A stretch of 64,000 bases of DNA from Rhizobiaceae bacterium (lineage in GTDB: Bacteria; Pseudomonadota; Alphaproteobacteria; Rhizobiales; Rhizobiaceae): positions 186,001 through 250,000 of the forward strand of contig JAILWO010000003.1 in the NCBI GenBank assembly GCA_025698895.1. The letters run 5' to 3'. The translations under genes and the position numbers were made by a program. Shown here piece by piece: positions 26,415-34,085 of this stretch. Under the pieces are notes generated by a model that saw only the letters and a list, made by a program, of their open reading frames with translations, had not been told where the DNA came from and made no database searches. Numbering within the stretch: the first letter of the stretch is position 1; each line of letters opens with the position of its first letter.

Positions 26415-26720
26415 TCAGCCAGAGACGCGCGCCGGGTAGCCAGCATTGGCCGAGGCGGTCGCGATGGCTTCAGCGCTGGTCGCGGCGCTGTCGAAGACGA
26501 CCGTGGCGGTGCGGGCCTCCAAGTCGATCTCGACGGTGCGCACGCCCTCGATGCCCTCCATCGCCCGCTTCACGGTGATCGGGCACAGCGCGCAGTTCAT
26601 GTTTTAGACCGTAAAGGTCACCGTCTGCTCGGCTGCTACCCACTGGGCGGCGGCCGGGATGGCGACGATCTGCGCCGGGGCGGTCAGGCCGAACAGGGCA
26701 AGCGCAAGCATGTATCTCAT
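26415..26720 (-). pseudogene. merP: Periplasmic mercury-binding protein MerP with in-frame stop
   Basis: The frame starting at the ATG 26720 encodes a signal peptide (MRYMLALALFGLTAPAQIVA) and the start of the mature protein (AAEQTVTFTV), then a TAA at 26604-26606, directly followed by NMNCALCPITVKRAMEGIEG, the heavy-metal-associated domain with its two Cys, and runs to 26415. Intact MerP proteins read straight through this position. The stop therefore separates the signal peptide from the Hg-binding domain. Reinitiation at the ATG at 26600 (two codons after the stop) could make a 61-residue cytoplasmic metal-binding protein. Confidence 0.85.
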
Positions 26721-26738
26721 GAGGGTGTTCTTTCGAGG

Positions 26739-27129
26739 TCAGTAGAGGAACGGGGCCCACCAGTCGATGGTGAGCGCGGCGACAACGAGGACGAGGGAGG
26801 CACCAGAGCGCCGTGTTGGTGATCCGCGCCGAGGCGGGTCTGGCGCAGTAGGAGCCAGGCTCGCAGACCACCTCCCCGCCGGAATACACCTGCCGGTATC
26901 CGGCCGCGATGAAGCCGAGCGCAATCACGGCGAAGATCGGCTTGTAGGGTTCCAACGCCGTCAGGTTGCCGATCCAGGCGCCGGAGATGCCAAGGGTTAG
27001 CAGCACCAGCGGCACGATGCAGCAGGCCGATGCGAGAAGGGCGCCAAGCACGCCGCCAGCCGCGAGCCAGCCCTTTAGAATCGGGCGTTCCGCAGCCGAT
27101 CCGTCCGTTTGCCGGTCTGCAAGCGCCAT
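26739..27129 (-). pseudogene. merT: Mercury transport protein MerT with frameshift
   Basis: MerT is a three-helix Hg(II) importer. About 109 codons from the ATG at 27129 are intact: helix 1 with the Cys pair (LLASACCIVPLVLLTLG), helix 2 and the cytoplasmic Cys pair (CEPGSYCARP), up to RITNTALW. The normal ending ASLVLVVAALTIDWWAPFLY is present but in another frame; one extra base near 26802 separates them. Without correction the first frame runs on into unrelated sequence over merP. Either a real inactivating indel or a sequencing error. Confidence 0.82.
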
Positions 27130-27159
27130 GTCATCACCTATCGTCTCTTGTTGACGACG

Positions 27160-27190
27160 AGTGTAGGGTCTGTAGCGACTACAGGCTCAA
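27160..27190 (-). promoter_or_regulatory. MerR-controlled mer promoter and operator
   Basis: Reading the minus strand: -35 TTGAGC (27185-27190), a 19-bp spacer and -10 TACACT (27160-27165) towards merT. The spacer contains the palindrome CTGTAG-TCG-CTACAG (27170-27184). The overlong 19-bp spacer with a dyad between the elements is diagnostic of MerR-activated promoters, which need DNA untwisting to fire. Confidence 0.88.
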
Positions 27191-27204
27191 GGAGAAACTG
27201 GCCC

Positions 27205-27660
27205 ATGTCCGATCACGAGAGTGGGAGCGGCCTCACGCGCGGGCAGTTTGCGCTCACAACAGGCTGCAACATCGAGACGATCCGCTATTACGAGAAGACT
27301 GGCCTGCTGCCCGACCCGCCGCGGACCAAAGCGGGGTACCGCGTCTACTCGGCGGGCCATGCCTCCCGCCTTCGCTTCATCCTGCGCGCGCGGGAACTTG
27401 GCTTCAATCTCGACGACATCAAAGGTCTGCTAGGGCTGGAGGATAGGAGCGTACCGACCTGCGCCGAGGTCAAGGCACGCACCGACCGCCACCTCAGCGA
27501 CGTGCGCGCGAAAATCGAGGATCTGCAGCGGATGGAAGCCATTCTGGCGAAGACCGCAGCGCAATGCAGCGGCGCGGATGTGCCCGATTGCCCGGTGCTG
27601 GAAACGCTTTCCCGGATGCGAGACCGGCGTCACCAGGGCGAATTCAAATGGGCGTTGTGA
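27205..27660 (+). CDS. merR: Mercury-responsive regulator MerR
   Basis: A 151-residue MerR protein, divergent from the mer operon. It has the N-terminal winged helix (TTGCNIETIRYYEKTGLLPDPP), the long dimerisation helix and three Hg-ligand Cys: in VPTCAEVKAR, and in QCSGADVPDCP. The first two are 35 residues apart as in classical MerR; the loop between the last two is one residue shorter than in Tn501 MerR. It represses and, with Hg(II), activates the promoter at 27160-27190. The start at 27205 follows AAGGAGAAACTGGCCC. Confidence 0.93.
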   Translation: MSDHESGSGLTRGQFALTTGCNIETIRYYEKTGLLPDPPRTKAGYRVYSAGHASRLRFILRARELGFNLDDIKGLLGLEDRSVPTCAEVKARTDRHLSDVRAKIEDLQRMEAILAKTAAQCSGADVPDCPVLETLSRMRDRRHQGEFKWAL

Positions 27661-27944
27661 AGACCTATTGAATCCGCCAAGTTTGCTGCCGTTTCAATGC
27701 TCCCGCAGCCGAGGATCCCGGTATCCACTGTCACGTTGGGTGAACTGGCTGCGCGATGAGCCGGTCGACATCATCCGCTACCGGCCCGGCATCGTCGCTG
27801 CCGAGTATGACGCCGACGGTTCCGGCCGGCCGAGCTACGCGTCGAGTAGCCGCGCGTCAATGAACCCTTGGAAATCAAGGGTAGCCAATTGCAACAAAGC
27901 GCAACATGAAAATGGAAGATCGACCGCTAAGTTATTGATTTTGT
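27661..27944. other. Gap between merR and tRNA-Met, with one hairpin
   Basis: No convincing gene. ACCCTTG-GAAAT-CAAGGGT (27864-27882) is a perfect seven-base stem. The part nearest the tRNA is noticeably AT-rich (27891-27944), as is common at integration junctions beside tRNA 3' ends. No integrase is seen. Confidence 0.5.
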
Positions 27945-28021
27945 TGGTAGCGGAGGAGGGACTCGAACCCCCGACACAAGGATTATGATTCCTCTGCTCT
28001 AACCGACTGAGCTACTCCGCC
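27945..28021 (-). tRNA. tRNA-Met (CAT anticodon)
   Basis: A 77-base tRNA on the minus strand with encoded CCA. The acceptor stem GGCGGAG pairs with CTCCGCT (one G-T), the D arm has AGCTCAGTCGGTTAGAGCA, the anticodon CAT is at 27985-27987 within GGAATCATAATCC, and the T arm contains GGTTCGAGTC. The sequence is that of elongator tRNA-Met of alphaproteobacteria, though an Ile2 (lysidine) identity cannot be excluded from the CAT alone. The accessory mer region lies on its 3' side. Confidence 0.95.
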
Positions 28022-28249
28022 CCGTCTCACACGGCATTGGCCGTGGCGGGGAACGGTTGGCCTCCCCGAGGACGCGCGGATATAAGGTCCGGGCTTCATG
28101 CCTGTCAAGCAAGGCGAGATGCTTTCAACCATCATGACGGGCAGGCGAAGAAAGTGGCTTTTCATCGCCCATCGGAAGACGGAGGCGGGGTTGAGTCGCA
28201 GCGCCGGCCCGGATATGTCTCGGCGCAATTCGTTTCTGGCATGATCTGA

Positions 28250-29203
28250 ATGACGCCGCGCATCGCTGTTCTTGGTTGCGGTTATTGGGGCAGCAATCAC
28301 ATCCGCACTCTCAAGTCGCTGGGCGCGCTGACAGCCGTCTCGGACGAGAATCTCGCGCGCGCCGAAGGCTTTGCGATCGAACAGGATTGCATGGCCATCC
28401 CGCCGGCCGAGCTGATGTCGCATCCCGACATTGACGCGATCGTGCTGGCGCTGCCGCCGCAGCACCATGCGGAATACGCGATCCGCGCCATCGAGGCCGG
28501 CAAGGACGTGCTGGTGGAAAAGCCGATCGCCCTGACGGTGGAAGACGCGGTGCGCGCGGTAGAAGTCGCCAAAACGGCCGGCCGCATCTTCATGGTCGGC
28601 CATGTGCTGCGCTTCCATCCCGCCTTCGAGCAGATGAAGGCGCTGATCGATGCCGGCGAACTGGGCGATATCCGCTACATCCATTCGCATCGACTGGGAT
28701 TGGGCAAGTTCCACACCGAAAACGACGCGTTGTGGGACCTCGCTCCGCATGACCTTTCCATGATCCTTGCCATCACCGGCGTCGAGCCGGTCGAGATCCG
28801 CGGCGAGGGAGCGGCACTGCTGGATCATCTGAGCGATTTCGCCCATCTGCACATGCGCTTCCCCGGCGGATTGCGCAGCCATCTCTTCGCGTCGCGGCTC
28901 AATCCGTATCGCGAGCGCAAGCTGACCGTGGTGGGTACACGCGCCATGGCGGTTTTCGACGATGTCGAGAGCTGGGAGCGGAAACTCGCTGTCTATCGCC
29001 ATGCCGTATGGCAGGATAGCGGCCAGTGGGCCTTCACCACCAACGAGCCGTCCTATGTGCCGGTGGCGGAAGGGATGCCGCTGACGCGCGAACTGCAGCA
29101 TTTCATTTCCTGCGTGGAAACGCGCGCCGCGCCGCGCACCAGCGGTGAGGAGGCTGTGAGGGTGCTCAGGATCCTGACGGCAGGCACCGTCACCCACGAC
29201 TGA
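28250..29203 (+). CDS. Gfo/Idh/MocA family oxidoreductase
   Basis: A 317-residue NAD(P)-dependent oxidoreductase. The N-terminal Rossmann motif is GCGYWGSNHIRTL (residues 9-21), the conserved EKPIALT segment carries the catalytic Lys (about residue 92), and HDLSM with the following region forms the substrate-binding part. Family members oxidise or reduce sugars and sugar nucleotides; many such two-domain enzymes with this GYWG start act on UDP-sugars for surface polysaccharide. It is convergent with a membrane protein gene of the glycan-like cluster at 29223-33050. Confidence 0.88.
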   Translation: MTPRIAVLGCGYWGSNHIRTLKSLGALTAVSDENLARAEGFAIEQDCMAIPPAELMSHPDIDAIVLALPPQHHAEYAIRAIEAGKDVLVEKPIALTVEDAVRAVEVAKTAGRIFMVGHVLRFHPAFEQMKALIDAGELGDIRYIHSHRLGLGKFHTENDALWDLAPHDLSMILAITGVEPVEIRGEGAALLDHLSDFAHLHMRFPGGLRSHLFASRLNPYRERKLTVVGTRAMAVFDDVESWERKLAVYRHAVWQDSGQWAFTTNEPSYVPVAEGMPLTRELQHFISCVETRAAPRTSGEEAVRVLRILTAGTVTHD

Positions 29204-29222
29204 CCGACCAACGCATGGGCGG

Positions 29223-30965
29223 TTAGTCGGGAACCTCGATTCCGAACCTGGGATGGATCCAGGCATCGTAGCACGCATTGACACGGATGCGGCGGTGGTC
29301 GGGCATGAACGGCCGGTAGAGATCGAATAGCATGGCGTTGGCGGTCGTCAGCGGGCAGGTCGGGTAGAGGGCGATGTCGACCTGGCCCAGCGCCTCGGCG
29401 ACCTGCGCGCCCGGCCGCGGCACCGCGCGTGTCGGGTCGGCCCCTATGGCGATGTGCCTTGGCGCGGAACGGCCCATCAGCCAGGGGAACGGATTGACGA
29501 AATTGTAGGTCATCATGGTCTCGAAGCGGATGCCCCGCTCCGTCTCGAGCGCGCGCAGATCATCGATGGCCCTGTCGATCGCCTGCAGATGCAGGATCTG
29601 GAAGTCGAATTCGGAATAGAGGATGAAGTTCGGCAGGATGCCATTCTCGACGATATCGGCGTAGGTCTCGCGGTGCCGGGGATAAATGCCGGACATGACG
29701 GTGGCGCGGTGGGCGACGTCCGGCCGCATGGACACCGTGCCCAGGCTCCGCAGGTTGCGGTGCTCCAGCGCCTCGTTCTTGACCGATCCGGCATAGGCGC
29801 GCGCGGCGCGTTCCACGATGGAAACGGCGGGCGGCAGGGCGGTCGCGGCGGCGAGCCCGAAAGTGGCCACCAGCACGGCCGGCCTGGCCACCATGCGGCC
29901 CGCGCTAAGCAGGATCATGAGCACCATCGGCCAGACCATGATCATGGCCTGGCTGCCGGTGTTCTGCGTCTCGAAGAAGACGCCGGCGATCATCGCCACG
30001 GCGAGCCATAGCGGCGCGAGGTCGAAGACGCGCGCGATCGAGGCCAGACCGCGTTCGCTCCGCACGGCCTTCAGCCGACCCGCGATACGCTCGCGCTCCC
30101 ACCACAGGAGCATCAGAACCAGCGCGCCGCCGGGCGCGATCACGCCGAAAGTGTGCGAGGCCGCCTGCAGGAAGCGCGGCGCCAGGCTTTCGGAATTCAT
30201 CTCGACCAGGGAAAGGATATCGCGCGCATAGTGCGAGATCATGCCGTTCCACAGTTCGAGCCCGCCGAGCACGGCGACAAGGAAGACGAGCGAGGCGATC
30301 GCGGTGCGCAGCGCCACGCGGCCGGCCATGAAGGCGAACACGCACAGGATGGCGCCCGAGACCACGCCCGTGACCTTGACCAGCAGGAGTGCGGTCATGG
30401 CGACCGCGATGACGACGGCAAGCAGGCGCTGCGAACGCATGAAGACGAGCGCCGAGGCCAGCACGTAAAGCAGCTGGCAGACCTGGCGGTTGTAGATGCC
30501 GAAGCCGTCGGAGCCGGGAAACGGGTAGAATTCACGCGTGTTGAAAGGCAGCAGCGCGAAGATCAGGAAAGGGACCAGCAGGGCAAAGGGTACCGCCCGC
30601 GCGCCGCCACGGCCCGTATCCCAAAGGACGAGCGCCATCAGCGGCGCGGTGAGCGGCAGAAGCGACCAGTGGGCGATCAGCGTCGGCTGCGCATCGGGAA
30701 AGACCGCCAGCGCGGCCGCGAACAGCCAGTAGCCGAGCGGCCCCACCGGCGTGAAGAAGTCGACCACCGGCACCTGCCCGTCGAAGATGCGGGCGGCCGC
30801 GTCGTAATAGATGAACACGTCCCAGTACATCGGCCCGATCGGCACGACGATCGGCAGGGTCATGAGCACCATGACGCAGACCAGCGCGCCGCCGAGCACG
30901 ATCAAGGGCGAAAGCGTAAGCCCCGCGCGTCGGGTCTCGTTCCGGCTGTCGGCAGCAACCGCCAT
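29223..30965 (-). CDS. Polytopic membrane protein, GT-C-like, function unknown
   Basis: A 580-residue inner-membrane protein with about ten to eleven helices in the first 400 residues and a soluble C-terminal third. The first periplasmic loop holds MYWDVFIYYDAAARIFDGQVPVVDFF, an acidic loop resembling GT-C glycosyltransferases such as PMT and ArnT families, which use lipid-linked sugars. No defined family is recognised. It is ten bases downstream of the PIG-L deacetylase gene and probably acts with it and the GNAT-type protein on a surface glycan. Alternative: a sugar-lipid transporter. Confidence 0.75.
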   Translation of the reverse strand: MAVAADSRNETRRAGLTLSPLIVLGGALVCVMVLMTLPIVVPIGPMYWDVFIYYDAAARIFDGQVPVVDFFTPVGPLGYWLFAAALAVFPDAQPTLIAHWSLLPLTAPLMALVLWDTGRGGARAVPFALLVPFLIFALLPFNTREFYPFPGSDGFGIYNRQVCQLLYVLASALVFMRSQRLLAVVIAVAMTALLLVKVTGVVSGAILCVFAFMAGRVALRTAIASLVFLVAVLGGLELWNGMISHYARDILSLVEMNSESLAPRFLQAASHTFGVIAPGGALVLMLLWWERERIAGRLKAVRSERGLASIARVFDLAPLWLAVAMIAGVFFETQNTGSQAMIMVWPMVLMILLSAGRMVARPAVLVATFGLAAATALPPAVSIVERAARAYAGSVKNEALEHRNLRSLGTVSMRPDVAHRATVMSGIYPRHRETYADIVENGILPNFILYSEFDFQILHLQAIDRAIDDLRALETERGIRFETMMTYNFVNPFPWLMGRSAPRHIAIGADPTRAVPRPGAQVAEALGQVDIALYPTCPLTTANAMLFDLYRPFMPDHRRIRVNACYDAWIHPRFGIEVPD

Positions 30966-30975
30966 TCCCTGTCTC

Positions 30976-31887
30976 CTAGATCGCTTCGGCCAGGGTGACG
31001 CCGATGGCCGCCGACGCGACCGACATCGTCACCGCGAGCGGCAGCCACTTGCTCGAACGCTGCGCGTCGATGGTGAAGAAGTTGAGCGGGAAGAGATGCC
31101 GGTGCGCCTCGGGCTCGCTGTCGGCGGCCGGCGCTTCCATGAAGCATTCCTCGTCGAACCAGGCCCAGTCGACGGCCCAGGTCCAGCAGTCATGGCGGCG
31201 GTAGACCTCCGCGACCCTGTCGGCGAACGCCTTGTCGGCCGGCAGGCGGATGTAGCCTCCGGGGGCGCGGTGAAAATAGCGCATGGCAAGCGGCATGGCG
31301 CGGTCGGTGCAGTAGTTCGACATCCACAGCCGGAAGCCGACTTCCTCGCGCAGCCGGTCGAGCACGCGGAAAAGCTGGACGTGCTCCTCGTGGCCATATT
31401 CGCCCCAGGGATTGTGCGTGAAGACGTTCATGCCCGGCCGCACACGGGTCTTCAGCGCGTCGTAGATGGCGTGAAAGTTGGCCTCATAGGCCCGCGCCAC
31501 GCCTTCGGCGGCGATGCGCGTGATGTCGAGCGGGGCGACCTTCGAGATCGACTTGCGGGCAAGCCGTGTGATCTCGCGCCGGCTGGCCTCGAGCCCGAGC
31601 GAGATGCCGTGGGGCGAGGGGCGCGGCTGGGTCCATTCGGCGCAGCCATAGGCGCCGGCCTCGGCGATGTCGAGACAGGTGACGTTGCCGCGCGGGTAGT
31701 CGGCGATGGCGGCGCGGCGGCGCTCGCCGATGCCAGGCTGGGCCCAGAAATCGCTGTAGACGATGACCACTTCGTCCACCCGAGGCAGGATCGAGGTGAA
31801 CCACAGAAGTTCGTCGTCGGGATGCGCCCCGACGATCATGGAATTGTCGAGAAAGTCCGGCCGCGCCTCGCGCCTGGTCTCCGTCAT
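30976..31887 (-). CDS. PIG-L/LmbE family deacetylase
   Basis: A 303-residue protein with the zinc-binding AHPDDE motif (VGAHPDDELLWFTS, residues 20-33) and a second metal-ligand region NPWGEYGHEEHVQLF, both typical of PIG-L deacetylases that remove acetyl from N-acetylglucosamine-type groups. The C-terminal 60 residues end in a hydrophobic stretch (WLPLAVTMSVASAAIG). It is between a GNAT-type gene (59-bp gap) and the GT-C-like membrane gene (10-bp gap), suggesting a three-gene glycan-modifying unit. Confidence 0.85.
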   Translation of the reverse strand: MTETRREARPDFLDNSMIVGAHPDDELLWFTSILPRVDEVVIVYSDFWAQPGIGERRRAAIADYPRGNVTCLDIAEAGAYGCAEWTQPRPSPHGISLGLEASRREITRLARKSISKVAPLDITRIAAEGVARAYEANFHAIYDALKTRVRPGMNVFTHNPWGEYGHEEHVQLFRVLDRLREEVGFRLWMSNYCTDRAMPLAMRYFHRAPGGYIRLPADKAFADRVAEVYRRHDCWTWAVDWAWFDEECFMEAPAADSEPEAHRHLFPLNFFTIDAQRSSKWLPLAVTMSVASAAIGVTLAEAI

Positions 31888-31946
31888 TATCCGGTCTCCG
31901 CCCTTATCCCCGCGCCCTTGCGGCGCTCCCCTTCATCCTTGCCGGC

Positions 31947-33050
31947 TCAGCCCCCAGGCGACAGGCGCCGCAGCCGGTCGCGCGCGTCCCGCGCCAGCAG
32001 CGCCAGCCTGCCCCTCGTCGTCGCCGGCTTCTCCAGCCCCAGCATGGCCGTGGGCACGGTGCCGAAATCGGCCTTGAAGGGTTCGTCGCCGATGGTGAAA
32101 TCGAACGTGTCGCCGCCGGCTTCTGCCCAGTCGCGCATCATGCGGTCATACATGACCAGGCCCGGCGAGAACCTGCCGAAGCGCTCGTAGTCGCAGCCGA
32201 TCAGCAGATAATGGAAGCGGCCGCGCCAGGTCAGGCCGAAGACATGGCCGACGGGTTCGCCGTCGAGGTCGAGCCGCCAGGTGCGCGCGAAACCGGCTCC
32301 GGCTCCGGAAATCGCGACCTCTTCATAGAAGGCGGCGACGGCGTCTGTCTGGATCGGGTCGCCCTCGAAGCGGCCGGCGCGCAGGGCCCGGATCGCGCGG
32401 ACGGAGGCGCGGATTTCGTCGGGATCGTCGAGAACGACGAGGCCGTTGTCGCCGGCCTTGTCGAGGCTTTTCATCTTGCGGGCCAGGCGTTTGGCGAAGG
32501 ACGCGTCGTAGGCGGCGGCACGCCATTCGTCCCATGGCAGCGTAGGCCGGGCCGCATGGGCCGAGAAGCCGAGCGGAAGCAGCGTTTCGCAAAGCAGTGT
32601 GCTCCAGCCGGCATTGTCGGCCGGCACCGGCCTGAGGCGCAGGATGTCGTGGCGGGGCAGGGCGGCCGCGACGCGGTTGCCGATGTCGGCCGGCAAGGAG
32701 CTCCCGGCGCGGATGACGGGCGCGGAGTAGTCGCTGACGCCGAGATCGGCGCTTTCCAGAAGCGTGACGCCGTTCATGACGCGCGCGATCATCGGCAGGA
32801 CGAATACAAGCTCGCCGTCGCCGTCGCGGCCGACAACCGGCACGGACCGCGCGCCGCGCGCCGGCGCGACATGGCGCATCAGCGCGTTGAGCCAGAGCGG
32901 GTGCTGGAAGGCGGTGGCGCCGGAGGCCTCGAAGAGGTCGCGATAGGCGTCGGAGGCGTAGTCGAAATCGTGCTCGCGCGCGACCGCGAGCGCCGCGCCG
33001 GGCGGAGCGGCGGCGATCTTTGCCGCGAGGTTTGGGGCCGTGCCTGCCAT
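31947..33050 (-). CDS. GNAT/BioF2-like acyltransferase (CelD/FemAB type)
   Basis: A 367-residue protein of the BioF2-like (Acetyltransf_6, CelD/BcsL, FemAB-related) fold: two tandem GNAT halves. Recognisable parts are FQHPLWLNALMRHVAPARG, KMKSLDKAGDNGL and the terminal EAGGDTFDFTIGDEPFKADFG, the conserved end of this family. These proteins transfer acyl or aminoacyl groups in exopolysaccharide or peptidoglycan synthesis. First gene of the unit with the PIG-L deacetylase and membrane protein. Confidence 0.8.
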   Translation of the reverse strand: MAGTAPNLAAKIAAAPPGAALAVAREHDFDYASDAYRDLFEASGATAFQHPLWLNALMRHVAPARGARSVPVVGRDGDGELVFVLPMIARVMNGVTLLESADLGVSDYSAPVIRAGSSLPADIGNRVAAALPRHDILRLRPVPADNAGWSTLLCETLLPLGFSAHAARPTLPWDEWRAAAYDASFAKRLARKMKSLDKAGDNGLVVLDDPDEIRASVRAIRALRAGRFEGDPIQTDAVAAFYEEVAISGAGAGFARTWRLDLDGEPVGHVFGLTWRGRFHYLLIGCDYERFGRFSPGLVMYDRMMRDWAEAGGDTFDFTIGDEPFKADFGTVPTAMLGLEKPATTRGRLALLARDARDRLRRLSPGG

Positions 33051-33169
33051 GCCCCGGCGATAGCAAAGCCGGCCTGAAAAGGAGTTAACCGGAAAGGTTG
33101 CCTTTCGTTAGGCTTAATGGATTGGCGGCGCCAGGACGGATGGGGGCAATTTTAACGACGGCATCCTTC

Positions 33170-33243
33170 CCAACACCCCTCATCCGACCTCCCCGGATCA
33201 AGTCCGGGGTCGGCCATCTTCTCCTACAAGGGGAGAAGGGGGG
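33170..33243. repeat. Palindromic intergenic repeat A1 (inverted orientation)
   Basis: One of five related copies within 0.9 kb. It starts ACACCCCTCATCCGACCT and ends CTTCTCCTACAAGGGGAGAAG. An extra hairpin CCCCGGA-TCAAG-TCCGGGG sits in its middle. CDS-free; the CTTCTCC/GGGAGAAG ends can form a terminator-like stem. Confidence 0.85.
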
Positions 33244-33309
33244 GTGGACGGCACTTGCGTCTCGGCAAATCCCTGACGCGGGCGACTGGCGGCGAAGTTG
33301 ATGCACCTA

Positions 33310-33370
33310 GGCTTCTCCCCTTGTGGGAGAAGGTGGATTGGCGCAGCGCCAAGACCGATAAGGGGTGTTG
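33310..33370. repeat. Palindromic intergenic repeat A2, 30 bp upstream of DUF559 gene
   Basis: CTTCTCCCCTTGTGGGAGAAG stem-loop followed by GTGGATTGGCGCAGCGCCAAG (second stem TTGGCGC/GCGCCAA) and ending AAGGGGTGTTG. Same orientation as A3 and A5; its AAGGGGTG end faces the DUF559 gene. Confidence 0.85.
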
Positions 33371-33400
33371 CGAGGAACGGGGCAGGGATATCCTGTCCGA

Positions 33401-33772
33401 ATGCCGCATCAGCCGGTCACCGACGCCAAGCGGAGCTTCGCGCGGGCCCTTCGCCACGAGGCGACGGAGGCCGAAGACAGGCTGTGGCAGGAACTGCGCG
33501 GCAGGCGGCTCGACCGGCTGAAGTTCCGCCGTCAGGTTCCCGTGGGACCGTATATCGCCGATTTCCTGTGCGCGGAGGCGATGCTGATCGTCGAGGTCGA
33601 CGGGAGCCAGCATGCGGATTCCGCCCATGATCGCGCCCGCACGCGCGATCTGGAGGCCCGCGGTTTTCGCGTGCTGCGCTTCTGGAACGACGAGGTGCTG
33701 CGGGAGATCGGTGCTGTCTGCGACACGATCATTGCCTATGCGCGGGACCGGTCGCTGAAGCCCTGGTGTTGA
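33401..33772 (+). CDS. DUF559 endonuclease-domain protein
   Basis: A 123-residue protein of the DUF559 family, related in fold to very-short-patch-repair and PD-(D/E)XK nucleases. Conserved blocks are EAEDRLWQELRGRRL, FRRQVPVGPYIADFLC and LIVEVDGSQHAD, containing the predicted catalytic D and ExD residues, then GFRVLRFWNDEVL. No function has been proven for the family. The ATG at 33401 fits the family start. Repeats A2 (30 bp before) and A3 (18 bp after) flank it, an arrangement mirrored by the second DUF559 gene at 50460-51032. Confidence 0.88.
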   Translation: MPHQPVTDAKRSFARALRHEATEAEDRLWQELRGRRLDRLKFRRQVPVGPYIADFLCAEAMLIVEVDGSQHADSAHDRARTRDLEARGFRVLRFWNDEVLREIGAVCDTIIAYARDRSLKPWC

Positions 33773-33789
33773 GGGGTCGAGGTGCTGCT

Positions 33790-33850
33790 TCCTTCTCCCC
33801 TTGTGGGAGAAGGTGGATTGGCGCGCAGCGCCAAGACGGATGAGGGGTGC
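33790..33850. repeat. Palindromic intergenic repeat A3, just downstream of DUF559 gene
   Basis: Nearly identical to A2 and A5 (CTTCTCCCCTTGTGGGAGAAG, GCGCGCAGCGCC, GGATGAGGGGTG), direct orientation relative to A2. Confidence 0.88.
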
Positions 33851-33879
33851 TGGACGAAGCGAGACGTTGGCGCTCTTTC

Positions 33880-33938
33880 CAACACCCCTCATCCGACCTC
33901 GCTCCGCTCGGCCACCTTCTCCCACAGGGGGAGAAGGC
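33880..33938. repeat. Palindromic intergenic repeat A4 (inverted orientation)
   Basis: Starts ACACCCCTCATCCGACCTCG and ends CTTCTCCCACAGGGGGAGAAGG. Inverted relative to A2 and A3; with A2 it brackets the DUF559 gene with both CCCCTCA ends pointing inward. Confidence 0.85.
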
Positions 33939-34009
33939 AACGTGGCATCAGCCTCGCCCCCAAATCACCAGCGTCGGAAATGTGCCGACACGCGACACGC
34001 CACCCCTAC

Positions 34010-34068
34010 CTTCTCCCCTTGTGGGAGAAGGTGGATTGGCGCGCAGCGCCAAGACGGATGAGGGTGTT
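34010..34068. repeat. Palindromic intergenic repeat A5
   Basis: CTTCTCCCCTTGTGGGAGAAG plus GTGGATTGGCGCGCAGCGCC, direct copy of A3. It lies 18 bp beyond the stop of the convergently oriented gene at 34086-34622 and may act as its 3' end. Confidence 0.85.
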
Positions 34069-34085
34069 GTGAAGGGGCCAGCCCC

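Noticed and set aside
27578-27988. Open frame from within merR into the tRNA region
   Set aside because: It overlaps merR in another frame and runs into the tRNA gene; no coding signature in the unique part.
33170-34068. Repeat cluster considered as a CRISPR array
   Set aside because: Copies are 59-74 bp palindromes in both orientations with irregular gaps and a gene between them; no regular short spacers and no cas genes.
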